Source of the DNA: Suillus spraguei
Taxonomy: Eukaryota; Basidiomycota; Agaricomycetes; Boletales; Suillaceae
DNA length: 64,000 nt
NCBI GenBank assembly: GCA_016800925.1
Contig: JABCPU010000104.1
Coordinates: forward strand, 118,809 to 182,808
Direction: 5' to 3'
The notes beneath the pieces are model-generated. The model was given only the letters and a program-made list of their open reading frames with translations, was not told the DNA's origin and ran no database searches. A program made the position numbers and the translations under genes. This document shows, piece after piece, positions 1 to 10,639 of the stretch (positions within the stretch are counted from its first letter, which is position 1; the number at the start of each line of letters is the position of its first letter).

Positions 1-2239
1 AGAACATCTGTTCTTGAAACCGGAGAAATGCACCTTTGATGCAGAAGAAGTGGAATACCTCGGAATGATAATTTGCCCCGGACAAGTTGCTATGGACACC
101 GCCAAGACCAAGGGAATCTCCGAATGGCCAACCCCGAAATCTGTAAAAGATGTTCGGTCATTCCTCGGTTTTTGCAACTTCTACCGCACATTCATTTCCC
201 ACTATTCGGACATCGCCAGACCCCTCATCGACTTGACAAAGAAAGATAAGGTCTTTGAATGGTCAACCGAATGTATGGACACTTTCGAAGAACTGAAACG
301 ACGCTTCACTTCCCAACCGGTACTCCGTAATCCTGATCCCTCCCGACAATTTGCGATTGCTACCGACGCTTCGCTTGTAGCAACTGGCGGAGTTCTCTTA
401 CAGACTGATGAAAATGGTGTTTATCACCCATGTGCATATCTTTCCCAGTCTTTAAACCCCGCAGAACGCAATTACCAGATCTTTGATCGGGAACTCCTTG
501 CTGTGATCCGGGCATTGAACGAATGGCGTCATTATCTCGAAGGAAACCCACACCCGTCCTGGTATTCACCGACCATAAGAACCTTCTGTACTTTAGAAGT
601 GCACAGAAGCTCACCCGTCGCCAAGCACGTTGGCAATTGATCTTGTCTATTTACAACATCGAACTGCATCACGTTGCAGGTACTAAATTAGCAGTACCGG
701 ATGCACTATCCCGCCGACCTGACTATGACTCCGGCAAAGACGATAACGAAGACCAAACCCTCCTCCCTGACGCTCTATTCGTTCATCTTATTGACACTGA
801 TCTAAAGGATGTACTGTCCTCCTCAGATCCTCTCGACGACCCTGTTTTCAGAACAGCGTCTGACGCCCTCGATGGCGTGTGCCTTCCTCCCATGAAATCG
901 GCACTTTCTGATTGGAAGATTGAGGAGAACGTCCTCTATTTTAAGAATCGCGCTTATATTCCACCGGCACATTGCTCCGATATCCTGAAAAGGTATCATG
1001 ATCATCCTACCGCGGGACACCCCGGTAGATTCAAAACTGAAGAACTCGTCAAACGAGAAGCTTGGTGGCCTGCAATGGGCTCTTATATTCGGAAATACGT
1101 CGAGGGTTGCGCCCTTTGTCAGCAGATGAAAGCGGATACTCATCCTGTTCGTCCTCCGCTCATGCCTATTCCTTCATCGGCTGTTCGCCCGTTTTCCCAG
1201 GTCTCCGTTGATCTTATCACTGACCTCCCCGTCTCTGGAGGCTTTGACAGTATCATGGTCGTGGTAGACCATGGCCTTACGAAGGGGGTAATTATTATCC
1301 CTTGTTTAAAAACTATCGCGTCAGAAGGTGTGGCCAAGCTATTTTTAAAACATGTTTACCGACGATTTGGACTCCATGACAAAGTCATCTCGGATCGAGG
1401 ACCGCAATTCCTATCTCGCTTCTCAAAGGAACTTGCCCGACTTCTTGACTATGTCATCGCTCCATCCATGGCTTACCACCCGCAGACTGATGGTCAAACG
1501 GAAAGGCTCAATCAAGAACTTGAAACATACCTTCGCATTTATTGCCGTAACAACCCTGAAGATTGGGTAGAACATCTACCAATCGCTGAATTCGTTCACA
1601 ATCACCGAAAGCACGATGCGCGTAACGCATCACCCTTCTATTGATGATGGGATACGAACCACGTGCCATTCCCCACCTTATTCCCGATTCATCAGTCCCC
1701 GCAGCAGAAGATCGAGTACGATCTCTGCAAAAGATAAGAGAAGAAGCAATCGCCTGTCATAACATTGCCATGCAGACAATGGCCGAACGATCCCGAGGAG
1801 ATAAGTACATCCCATGGAAGATCGGAGATAAGGTTTGGCTATCCGCCGCTAATCTTAGACTAAAACTCCCATCAAGGAAATTAGCACCGAAACGATACGG
1901 ACCTTTCCCGATCATCGATGTCTTATCACCCATCACGTTCACACTCAAACTCCCTCCGCAGTGGAAGATCCACCCCACGTTCCATGCTTCTGTTTTATCA
2001 TCCTATAGCGAAACAGATGTGCACGGCCCGAATTTCCCTGAACCTCCACCTGATATCATTGAAGAAGAAGAAGAATACGAAATAGAAGCAATTCTTTCTC
2101 ATAAAGGAACCGGCATTCGCCGACGCTACCTTGTTTCCTGGAAAGGATATCATCTGGAGATAACGAATGGCTCCCAGAAAAGAACTTGAAGAACTCCGCT
2201 CGAATATTGAAAGCTTATAAGAAGCAACACGCCCTCTGA
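1..2239 (+). pseudogene. Ty3/gypsy chromovirus pol, 3' part (RT thumb, RNase H, integrase, chromodomain)
   Basis: This is the C-terminal portion of a retrotransposon polyprotein, cut by the window edge. Reading along the strand I see the end of reverse transcriptase (VRSFLGFCNFYR, then the IATDAS start of RNase H), the tether RNase H (FTDHKNL, DALSRR), the integrase zinc knuckle (H...H...CALCQQMK), the DDE core (SVDLITDLP; ISDRGPQF; YHPQTDGQTERLNQELE) and a chromodomain (YLVSWKGYH then DNEWLPEKNLK). The frame changes near 545 (RNase H), near 1642 (after the integrase core) and near 2157 (inside the chromodomain), so at least three indels separate this copy from an active element. The chromodomain frame ends with TGA at 2237-2239. 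Chromodomains in this class target integration to marked chromatin. Confident as to family; not functional. Confidence 0.93.
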
Positions 2240-2293
2240 TTATCCTTCAGTCAAATCAACTCGCGTCAAGCACCTGATTAACTACCTTTCAAA

Positions 2294-3372
2294 ATGTCTT
2301 TCCCCACTGCTTACATCACACCCGTCATCGCTGCCACCAATGACTCCGACTCTGAACCTGAACGATACGGAACCATCACCGCTGAAATTGATAACTCCTC
2401 TTACATCGAAGCCGCCATTCTCTGCGAGGGACATGCCCTTGAAATCGAAAGAATCCTCACTGAAAGAGGCGCCTTCCCTGCCCTCCTCATCGTCAACATC
2501 ATTCGTATTGCAGCCCTCATTGAAGCCACTGCCAAAGAAACAGTGAAATTACTCTCCGTCACCGCTTCCTTCATCTTCAAAAACGCATTCGTGCTTACGC
2601 TATGTTGCTGCTTCCCGATTCCTTTAAGAATGATGTTGAAGAAGCTATTCACATCATTGCCGAGCGTCGAGCAGGTGTTGCTCGACCTCCCTCTCCGCAG
2701 GAAGATACGCCACTTCCTATCCCAGCACCCTCTTCTTCACGCGCTCATTCTAGTCTTGACGCCTTTACTGGCCTATATACTGCTGTCCAACAGATCGGAC
2801 AACTTACCAATGAGGTTGTCGAAACGATCCAGCAATCAGTCGCTGAAACAAGAGCGGCTAGAAGTCTAGTAGAAGAAGCCATCACTGATCTACAACAAAC
2901 ACAGTCGGACCTTGCATCTCCCCGAACACCATCCCCTATCGAACAATCAACTTCTTCACTTCCCGCCACGGTCACTCTTGATTGCCCTGATTGGCTGTAC
3001 GAGCCCTGCACAGAAGAGCAGGTTAAAGCAGCTAAACTATTGGGTATCCCCGCAACCGAGTTGGTAACACTCGGTCCTCGACTTCGCGACCTTCATATCC
3101 ATCCCCCCATGTCCATCCCATCGTCATTCGGTCCTATGGATCCCAGTTCACCAGTCTTAGTAAAAGACTTTGGTATCACTTCCTCCTCTTCTCCTACCGA
3201 ACTTCTTGCAGCTGCTAAGCGTGCAGTTACCCCGGACCTTCCTGAATCAGCGTACACATTATCCTCCGCTCAACAGACACAACTTAAGCGGCAGAACACC
3301 CTTGCCTTAAAACGTATTTGTGCAGAGAAAAGAAGGGACTCTAAAACGACGCGCTGGTTTGGAGGAAGCTAA
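2294..3372 (+). pseudogene. Extra ORF between pol and the 3' LTR of the gypsy element
   Basis: Two overlapping frames form one reading unit: 2294 to about 2600 starts MSFPTAY and is mildly hydrophobic; 2602-3372 starts MLLLPDSF and holds a heptad-like helix (QQIGQLTNEVVETIQQSV region), a Pro/Ser-rich linker and a basic C terminus (RICAEKRRDSKTTRW). One frameshift near 2600 would join them. The codon style matches pol upstream, and the unit sits between the chromodomain stop and the polypurine tract/LTR, so it belongs to the element and not to the host. I do not recognise a domain. Coiled-coil potential would suit a Gag-like or accessory structural role, but that is only inference. Confidence 0.6.
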
Positions 3373-3487
3373 GTACATGATGGGTGGATCCTTTGCTGAT
3401 GAAGATTACGAATGGAGCGACGATCCTATCTACTATGCGAACCAAAGTGATTGAAAGCCGGTGACTTTCAGTATAATACGGGGGTAA

Positions 3488-3962
3488 TGTTACAATCGTA
3501 CGTGCCCCTATTCATTTTCTTACCTCATTTACCGTGTATATTACATAACATGACTCTGACTCATATGCTCAACGCATCTGTACTATAGTTGCCTTCCATC
3601 TTTGGATATGCACTTACGTTCTCACACTTCTCTTGGTCTGTGCGCACATATTGGCCTATTTAAGCACAGTGTACTTGTAGTAGATTCGCTACTTTAATCT
3701 TACTGGGTTTTACCTGGAATCTCCTTCGCTTAGGTCTCCAACCTAAGTCGTCTTGAATCGTCTCTAAGTCTAAGCACTCCTTAGCCTTAGTCTCTATTCT
3801 CGCGGATACCTCTTGGACTTATCCTAGAGGCTGAACCCTTGATCGTACTTGGAACGCGTTCCTTGTACTTTCACCTTGTCCTCTTCTGGACATTGTAAGA
3901 ACTCCCAGCAGACCGTCTGTGTCTTTTCACTGTCGCTGGTGACGCCACCCCAGTTCGTAACA
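3488..3962 (+). mobile_element. 3' LTR of the gypsy element (475 bp)
   Basis: The left end begins TGTTACAATCG directly after a G-rich tract (ATACGGGGGTAA) that fits a polypurine primer. The right end is ...TTCGTAACA, so the termini form a perfect 6-bp inverted repeat TGTTAC/GTAACA, the usual TG...CA pattern. A TATA-like CCTATTTAAGC lies about 170 bp inside, followed by stem-forming CTTAGG/CCTAAG motifs that suit the R region. The partner 5' LTR is outside the window. No target duplication can be tested, because the next base after the LTR already belongs to the LINE. Confidence 0.72.
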
Positions 3963-6900
3963 CAACATATATAACCCCTGCGATAGCGATAGCACACTCC
4001 ACTTCATGGAGAGGCACATGGTGTCTGAACGAAACTCCCAGAGACATCGCACGCAGCAGCGAATCGCTCAAGGCGACAACACTGTATATAATGAACATAT
4101 AATCTGGCTAGGCGATTTCAATCGCCACCACCCAATGTGGGAAATGCAACATAATGTACATCTCTTCACCGCGGCGAACTTAGACGCCGCGGGAGTACTG
4201 ATAAACCTTCTATCACTATATAACTTAGTCCAGGTTCTCCCCCCAAACATAGCCACTCTAGAGGCATCAAACACCAAAAACTTAACGCGCCCAGACAATG
4301 TATTTTGTTCAGCAGATCTTGAGCACTCGTTCACGCAGTGCAGTGTAGAGTACCAGCTACGCCCAGTAGTAACTGACCATTTCCCCATAATTAGTACCAT
4401 CAACCTCCAACCAGAACGAATTGAAACCAGCCCCAAGCGCAACTTCAGAGACACGGACTGGGAAGAGTTCCGGGAGGTCCTTGAAACTAAACTAGACGAC
4501 ATCCCACAGGCAACGGAAATCAAGACACGAGAACAGTTCGACGAGGCGTTCAAGGCACTCACAACAAGCATCGCCGAAACAGTAGAGAAGTGCGTACCGA
4601 AGACCAAACCATCCCCGTACGCGAAGAGATGGTGGTCGAAGGAACTGGACACCGAACGAAAAGCAACACACAAACTAGGAAGGATATCAAGAAAGAAATT
4701 AGCGAGACGAAACGACCCAGTGCATGAGGAATATAGAATCGCACGAAACCGATTCTCAGAAAGTATCAAGCGAGCGAAGACAAACCATTGGACAGAATGG
4801 TTAGAGGAACTGACATTCACAGGAGTATGGACCTTTCATAGATACGTAGCAGGCGACCCTTCCGACCAGATACACACAAGGATCAAAACCCTCCAAGACC
4901 CGAGGGCAAACAATCAGGACAACACGACGCAAGATAACACCCGAAAGAGCGAGCTACTTTACGAGGTATTCTTCAGAACGCCGCCAGAAGATGACCAAGT
5001 GAACCCGGACTTCGACTACGACCCTCCAATATGTGAATTCAGACCAATCACGAACCAGCAAGTACACAGAGCAATCGCGAAACTATCACCGTTCAAAGCC
5101 CCAGGACCCAATGGGATAAGCAACGTAGTATTCATGAAATGCGCTGACCTTCTTGTACCATTCATGGCACCAATATACAGAGCTACGTTCACCCTCGAAG
5201 TGTACCCGAACGAATGGAAATGTTCCTCGACGATCGTACTCAGGAAGCCAGGAAGGCCAGACTACAGTGTCCCGAAGGCATATAGACCGATAACGCTATT
5301 AGACACGATGGCTAAGATCCTTTCATCATGTGTTGCCGACGATCTAACATATATTGCAGAAGAACACCATCTATTACCCCCAACCCACTTCGGCGGTCGA
5401 CCGGGACGATCAACGGTAGACTCCCTCCACCTGCTAACTAAGTTCATAACAGATTCCTGGGCGTCGAAAACAAACAACCACGTTTCCCTACTCTTCCTTG
5501 ACGTAAAGGCGGCCTTCCCGAGCGTGGTAGCAAGCAAGCTACTACACAACCTCAGAAAAGCAAGAATACCAAAGGAATATGTAGATTGGTACAAACGAAG
5601 ACTGGACAACAGAACGACGCATCTCTTTTTCGACGACTACCAGTCAAACTTGTTCAATGTGTCAGATGGACTAGACCAGGGATGTCCGCTATCCCCAATG
5701 GGCTTCATCTTCTACAACGCACCAGTCCTGCGAGTCGCAGACCCGAGACCCAGCAAAGGAGAACTGAGTCTAGGATTCATCGACGATGTAGCGCTAATAG
5801 CAAGAGGGCGCTCATACGAGGAATCAAACGCAAAGGTCAAAAACATGATGGAAAAGCAAGGAGGTGCACTTGACTGGAGCGAGGAATACAACGCTGAGTT
5901 TGAGCTAGACAAAACCGCACTAATTTGTCTTTCCAGGATACGAGTTCGAAGCACCGAAAACCCCAACAAGACAGTCCCTACGCCACGAGTACCCATCACC
6001 ATCCGCGATCACACAATCCAACCTTCGAAGTCGCACAAATTTCTAGGAATCATCATCGACGAAAATCTAAACTTCAAGGAGCAGGCGGCCCACGCACTGG
6101 CCAAAGGAACGAAGTACGCGCTAGCATGTAGCCGGATGATACGTCCGACGAAGGGAATACACGGGAAACTGATGAAAAAACTGTATGAGGGAGTAATCGT
6201 CCCGAAGATGTTGTACGCCGCAGATGTGTGGTGCGCAGGTCTAGTAGAAAAGGGGAGGGGGAAAAGGGGGAAAGGGCGAGGAGCAAGAGGCTTCGCCTCG
6301 CAGATGGCGCGAGTGCAGAGAATGGCAACCATATCAATTACGGGAGGACTAAGATCAAGTCCCACAGACATGCTAGACGCGCACGCTAATGTACTACCTT
6401 TTCAGCAGACTCTTCGAAAAGCGTGCTACAGAGCCACGCTCAGAATGGCGACACTCCCACAGAAACATCCACTAGCCAAGGGAATCAAGAACGCATACGA
6501 TTACGGCAAAGAGAGAGATTTTAAGGGGAAAAAACGCTATCCATCCCCACTGCATAAGCTGATGTACGAATTCAGGATCAACCCATCGACGGTGGAAAAG
6601 ATAGACCCAGTCAGACACTACCCCAAGTGGGAGCCGGATGTAGACATCCACATAGCGGAGAAGGCCGAGACAGCAAAGATAGAAGACGGACTCGCCGATG
6701 AAAACCTAAGGGCGTACTCAGACGGGTCAATGGTGGATGGGGGAGTTGGAGGAGCAGCAGTGGTCATGAGAGGCAACGAAGTGATAGGAAGCAAGAGGTT
6801 TCACTTGGGGAGCGACCGCGAGCATACGGTCTATGAAGCAGAGTTGGTGGGGATGATATTAGCAGTACAACTGCTGAAGGAGACGGGAGGAAGAAGGGGC

Positions 6901-7800
6901 ACCATATCCCTAGGTGTCGACAATCAGGCAGCGATAAGAGCAACCGAAGCTTTCCGCTCACAGCCAGGACACTACCTCATGGACCAATTCCACGATGATC
7001 TTAGAAGACTCATCCCTGAGCACGACGAAAGAAAACTCAAAGTCAGATGGACGCCAGGCCATGTAGGGATACCAGGGAATGAAGAGGCAGACACTCACGC
7101 GAAACGCGCCGCACGAGGCGAATCATCAGACACACGAGCCCAGCCAAAGTCGCTCCTAACCGAGGAAGGAGAACTCAGAATCCTACCAAGGAGCAAAGCG
7201 GCACTAAGACAACACTTCTACGCAAAGATCAAAAAAGAGGCCACCACCATCATGGAGAACTCACCGCGCTACACACTGCTCAAATCAGTCGACACGTCAG
7301 CACCATCAAAGAAGTTTGCAAAGAAGATAGAGAAGCTACCGAGACGTCACAGCTCACTGATGTTTCAACTCCGCACGGGACATATAGCGCTCAACAAACA
7401 CCTCAAACGAATAGCGAAATCCCCAACGGCGCGTTGCCCAGCATGCGAAAACCATGACGAAACGGTACACCACTTCATCCTAGTCTGCCCAGCATACGTG
7501 AACCAGAGAGAACAAATGAGGAAAGAAGTCGGAGCAAGACAATGCAAAATCGAGTACCTGCTGAACGAAAGCAAGGGAATGAGAGCAACGTTGACGTACA
7601 TCGCGCGCACGAGAAGATTGGAACAAACCTTCGGAGATGTAACCCCCCAGCGGAAAAGGAGAAGGAATAGAGGAAACGCGACAACAAGTCGCACAAATCA
7701 TATCAAGAGCCTGAAGAAGGCCCTAACGTCCGCGCGCAAGCCAGGACCACTGTATAGCATAGACAACCAAAAAAAAACGGACCAAAGCATATACGAATAG
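3961..7800 (+). CDS. LINE ORF2: endonuclease (partial), reverse transcriptase, RNase H, zinc knuckle
   Basis: The frame is open from the codon after TAA at 3958-3960. The first residues (HNIYNPCDSDSTL) already match the middle of an APE-type endonuclease, so the ATG at 4006 is internal and not a true start. Next come the endonuclease signatures GDFNRHHPMW and TDHFPI, the RT blocks (KAPGPNGIS; FLDVKAAFPSV; LDQGCPLSP; catalytic FIDD near 5776-5787), an RNase HI domain (YSDGSM; EAELVG; VDNQAA; TPGHVGIPGNEEAD) and a C-terminal CPAC...H...C knuckle. RT copies element RNA at a nick; RNase H removes RNA. RT, RNase H and knuckle are uninterrupted over more than 1,250 codons, but without the N-terminal endonuclease and ORF1 it should be immobile. 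Confidence 0.93.
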   Translation, partial: HNIYNPCDSDSTLHFMERHMVSERNSQRHRTQQRIAQGDNTVYNEHIIWLGDFNRHHPMWEMQHNVHLFTAANLDAAGVLINLLSLYNLVQVLPPNIATLEASNTKNLTRPDNVFCSADLEHSFTQCSVEYQLRPVVTDHFPIISTINLQPERIETSPKRNFRDTDWEEFREVLETKLDDIPQATEIKTREQFDEAFKALTTSIAETVEKCVPKTKPSPYAKRWWSKELDTERKATHKLGRISRKKLARRNDPVHEEYRIARNRFSESIKRAKTNHWTEWLEELTFTGVWTFHRYVAGDPSDQIHTRIKTLQDPRANNQDNTTQDNTRKSELLYEVFFRTPPEDDQVNPDFDYDPPICEFRPITNQQVHRAIAKLSPFKAPGPNGISNVVFMKCADLLVPFMAPIYRATFTLEVYPNEWKCSSTIVLRKPGRPDYSVPKAYRPITLLDTMAKILSSCVADDLTYIAEEHHLLPPTHFGGRPGRSTVDSLHLLTKFITDSWASKTNNHVSLLFLDVKAAFPSVVASKLLHNLRKARIPKEYVDWYKRRLDNRTTHLFFDDYQSNLFNVSDGLDQGCPLSPMGFIFYNAPVLRVADPRPSKGELSLGFIDDVALIARGRSYEESNAKVKNMMEKQGGALDWSEEYNAEFELDKTALICLSRIRVRSTENPNKTVPTPRVPITIRDHTIQPSKSHKFLGIIIDENLNFKEQAAHALAKGTKYALACSRMIRPTKGIHGKLMKKLYEGVIVPKMLYAADVWCAGLVEKGRGKRGKGRGARGFASQMARVQRMATISITGGLRSSPTDMLDAHANVLPFQQTLRKACYRATLRMATLPQKHPLAKGIKNAYDYGKERDFKGKKRYPSPLHKLMYEFRINPSTVEKIDPVRHYPKWEPDVDIHIAEKAETAKIEDGLADENLRAYSDGSMVDGGVGGAAVVMRGNEVIGSKRFHLGSDREHTVYEAELVGMILAVQLLKETGGRRGTISLGVDNQAAIRATEAFRSQPGHYLMDQFHDDLRRLIPEHDERKLKVRWTPGHVGIPGNEEADTHAKRAARGESSDTRAQPKSLLTEEGELRILPRSKAALRQHFYAKIKKEATTIMENSPRYTLLKSVDTSAPSKKFAKKIEKLPRRHSSLMFQLRTGHIALNKHLKRIAKSPTARCPACENHDETVHHFILVCPAYVNQREQMRKEVGARQCKIEYLLNESKGMRATLTYIARTRRLEQTFGDVTPQRKRRRNRGNATTSRTNHIKSLKKALTSARKPGPLYSIDNQKKTDQSIYE

Positions 7801-7889
7801 ATTAGATGTACAGTAGGTAGTGTCCATCATAGGGCATAGCCCCAACGGACAATAAACAAGGATCAAAAAAAAAAAAAAAAAAAAAAAAA
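3963..7889 (+). mobile_element. 5'-truncated LINE (Tad-like, RNase H-bearing) with poly(A) tail
   Basis: The element starts inside the endonuclease domain, ends with a short 3' UTR (7801-7864) and a run of 25 A at 7865-7889, and has no ORF1 and no 5' UTR. This is the standard product of target-primed reverse transcription that stopped early. The left edge coincides with the last bases of the gypsy LTR. I could not find a convincing target-site duplication: CAGTTCGTAAC before the element and CAGCTAACGCG after the tail are only vaguely alike. The single long ORF makes it a fairly young insertion. It lies antisense inside the presumed first intron of the agmatinase gene to its right. Confidence 0.9.
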
Positions 7890-7976
7890 CAGCTAACGCG
7901 TTGTCATAGGGGTTGATAGGGACCTATTAAACCCTTTGTCAATACGTTTAGACAATTATAACAGACCAAGACTTAC

Positions 7977-8351
7977 GTCCCCACAGTCAATCACTTCTGC
8001 GCGGGTGTACGGATTCATCATCCAGTCCAACCTGTAGCCAACCCCAGGGGATTGACGTCTGGAGCCAGATCTAATTGCATATGGTCCAAAACGTGCCCCT
8101 GGTCTGTAAGAAGTCGCTGAATCAAATGGCATGCCGAGAATAGCGATGTCAAAGGTTGTCGACGAATCATCCAGGCAACGTGTGTAGGGTAGGTGAGAGT
8201 AGCTCAGAGGTCCTGTGTAGCTGAGGTCTATCTGTGTGCCATACTTTGCTGTCCATGGCTCCGGCTGCTTGGTTTCGAAGGCATGTTGCTGCGCATAAAC
8301 AACGGGAAGTAGCGCAAGAGGAAGGTATCTCATCATCAATAGCACCTGCAA
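7977..8351 (-). CDS. Agmatinase/ureohydrolase, secreted type, exon 1 only
   Basis: The minus-strand start at 8351 (MQVLL) or more likely 8336 (MMRYLPLALLPVVYAQQ) gives a typical signal peptide. It is followed by the N-terminal ureohydrolase fold, including AILGMPFDSATSYRPGARFG and PYTRAEVIDCGD. The family hydrolyses agmatine to putrescine and urea at a di-manganese site whose ligands lie further downstream, in exons not present here. The exon ends GGGGAC followed by GTAAGT, a good donor at 7976, and the intron runs straight into the LINE poly(A) at 7889. The rest of the gene must lie left of the window beyond the nested retroelements, or be lost. The N terminus itself shows no damage. Confidence 0.82.
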
Positions 8352-9689
8352 TTTTTCAGCTCCAACTTATGAGGGGATAGATCTCTGGGGCCTAAAACAT
8401 CTTGTAAGCATGACGCTTACCACGCACGGACAATGACGCAATAAGCCTAGAACACTCTGATTGGACACCTCACAGGGCGCTGCTTAGTATATACGAGAGA
8501 AGAATACGACTCAAGGTCAAAAGCAACAGACGCAGGGAGACGAACGATTTGAATGAGGTCCCAAAGTGAATGTAACTGATGTCAGCTGCTGATCTGCAGT
8601 GGCAGCAAGGAAAGCATGGTGGATATGGAGCAATGAACAGCGGCTACATCTTTAACCTCCCACAGAGCACTTTGTAGTCCAGACAGAATATGAATATGTC
8701 GGGAGTGCGCTCGACACGTGGAATAAGGTGCTGCAACAATTAGGTATGAAGTTCAGAATACGTTTGTGATTCCACTTACTGCAAAGTTCCGTGCTGTAAG
8801 TAGACGAGGGCGACAGCTTTCCAGAAGTATTCGAACAACAGAGCCTGTGAGTTGCGAGAGCCGGAGAACTCGATTGACTGTTCGACGGCTACATCCCGTC
8901 ACTTGTACTGTAGCCTTCGACGTCATGTTACGTGTGGATATAACAACCCACTGCTTCGCAGTATCCGGTATATGTATATATGTCGATGGTTTCCGAGCAC
9001 AGTGATAATGATGGTTGGCAGTCACTGCACCAGTCCCCAGCAGAGTGGTCGCAAAGGTCTCAGCACTTACAAGTCTCGATAGAGTCGAGAAAGCTCTATT
9101 GAGGCAGTAAGTGCTGAAACCTTGATAACCAGAGTTGCTCCAGAGTCCACTGAACTTCCAAATGTTTCGATCCGGTTCGTCCTGGTTCATCTGATGCATG
9201 AATCCTTCTTCATGCGCTGGCCCGGTTTGGACGAGGCTTATTAGCGATATTGACTCGGATTTCTGGTGATAGTGTGTGCGGTCAACATGTCACCAGGCTC
9301 AACTTGGGTGATCTTCACAGTAACAATGGCGTCGCATGGAGAAGGCCAGGAAGCATGCCGTCGTGCTCAGTGTTGCGTGCACATTGGCAGATGTTTACCA
9401 GTACCCTGGAAGGCCGTCACGTCGACAGCAACATTAAATCAAACAGCAATAACGTGGAAGAGGGTATGGTTGATGATGCGCGGTGAGAGATAAGATGTAG
9501 ATGCGTGAATGGTCGATAACAAGCCAAATACTAAACAATAGCGTGGTCCAATCAGGCACGAGTACGCCAAACGCGTCTGTCATGTGGTAAGCCCAATCTG
9601 TCACTTAGACTTTACCATCGGCAGTACCGAGGCTATGTACGAAGTTTGTGCTGACAAGTACCTCTGTCTCCCTTGCTTTCAATAACAGT
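8352..9689. other. Intergenic region with no recognisable gene
   Basis: About 1.3 kb between the agmatinase start and the ICMT-like gene. Open frames here are short, lack family motifs and show no splice logic. It should contain the agmatinase promoter (left end, reading left) and the ICMT-like promoter (right end, reading right). The one structured item is the hairpin at 9061-9116, listed separately. Confidence 0.6.
9061..9116. repeat. Two-stage perfect/near-perfect hairpin
   Basis: CAGCACTTAC at 9061-9070 pairs exactly with GTAAGTGCTG at 9107-9116. Inside it CTCGATAGAG (9075-9084) pairs with CTCTATTGAG with one G-U type mismatch, leaving a 9-nt loop TCGAGAAAG. That makes two 10-bp stems separated by 3-4 nt internal loops. 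It is not a tRNA and I do not recognise it as a known RNA. It could be a structured transcript element or the scar of a foldback insertion. Confidence 0.6.
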
Positions 9690-10479
9690 ATGGTTGCAGC
9701 TAAGATCTGCTTGCTTCTCTGTGCCACAGGAGCGCAGTATTACGCCATTACATCCCCAAACACCAGACCCCCCACAAAAGAACGTTTGACTCCCACTGGT
9801 TACGAAACTGTCGTCCCTTGGATACATATCTTAGTGAAGGTACTTCCTTGCGCCAATTCTAGATCATCTCGCACCATTAATGAATGCTACCGAATGCTTG
9901 TCTTCCAAGGGCATTATCGGCGCTTGTACTTTGTCAGATATCATTCTTGCATACACAGCAGGAAACGAATCAACGGCTATCTCGAAATCGCTCACTACCC
10001 TTCTGGTCCGCAGTGACTTCTGTTCGTTAGACCATACCCTGTCATCGCCCGCACTCATAGCTGGGTCCTGCCTAAGCATCATCGGCAGTGCCATCCGTAT
10101 CCATTGCTACTCCACTCTAGGCAGGCTCTTCACTTTCGAACTCAGTATCCGCCAGGATCACGAGCTAGTCACATCTGGTCCTTATTCCATTGTTAGACAC
10201 CCTAGCTATGCTGGTGGATTATGCGTCTTTCTGGGCACCTTGCTCTGTCACCTTCAAACTCGATCGTGGTTGGTTTCTTGTTCGGGCGTGTTTCCTTCGT
10301 CGGACCAGAGGGTCAAGTTAGTCTTGGGATGTATTTGGGCGAGTTTGTTTAGTCTTCTTTATTCTGGACTGGGGGCGCGGATCCAGAAGGAGGAGGTGAT
10401 GTTGCAGGGAAACTTCGGTGATCAATGGAGAAGTTATGTAAAAAAAGTGCCTTATAGATTGGTTCCATGGTTATTCTAG
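9690..10479 (+). CDS. ICMT-like isoprenylcysteine carboxyl methyltransferase family protein
   Basis: The family methylates the C-terminal prenylcysteine of CaaX proteins at the ER, using S-adenosylmethionine. The N-terminal part (from ATG 9690, MVAAKICLLL) and the C-terminal part (from about 9841) are in different frames. The second frame carries the hallmark GPYSIVRHPSYAGG and the closing FGDQWRSYVKKVPYRLVPW with an acidic Q-K-E-E motif before it, plus hydrophobic membrane segments. The shift falls near 9838-9842, where removing one G would give a smooth join. The only GT..AG pair there spans 23 nt, too short for an intron, so I read it as a one-base frameshift or a sequencing error. Small fungal ICMT paralogues of about 240-260 aa are common. 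A truncated copy of its 3' half lies at 12.5 kb. Confidence 0.72.
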
Positions 10480-10639
10480 ATATTCTAGATCAGTCATTTA
10501 TATAATACGCTGTTGAACTACAACAAGGGTAACTTCTTGATCACTAGAATACAGGTGAATGATGAAAGAAGAAAAGGTAGTCTAAGCGAACGCTCCGCGA
10601 GGTGAGATTCTAATTCAGGAGCACAGGATATGTAATTGT
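10132..10639 (+). repeat. Duplicated segment, copy 1 (ICMT-like 3' half plus 160 bp downstream)
   Basis: From ACTTTCGAACTCAG at 10132 to TGTAATTGT at 10639 the sequence is repeated at 12506-13039 in the same orientation, with scattered substitutions and small indels. Homology covers the ICMT-like C-terminal coding half, its stop codon and the downstream flank (GGTAACTTCTTGATCACT...), so it is a DNA-level segmental duplication and not a retrocopy. The copies bracket the OTT_1508-like gene. Confidence 0.9.

Noticed and set aside
9061..9116. tRNA gene
   Set aside because: Only a linear double stem; no cloverleaf, no A or B box.
8753..9199. 148-aa minus-strand ORF upstream of the ICMT-like gene
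   Set aside because: No recognisable motif, biased composition and overlapping open frames on the other strand.
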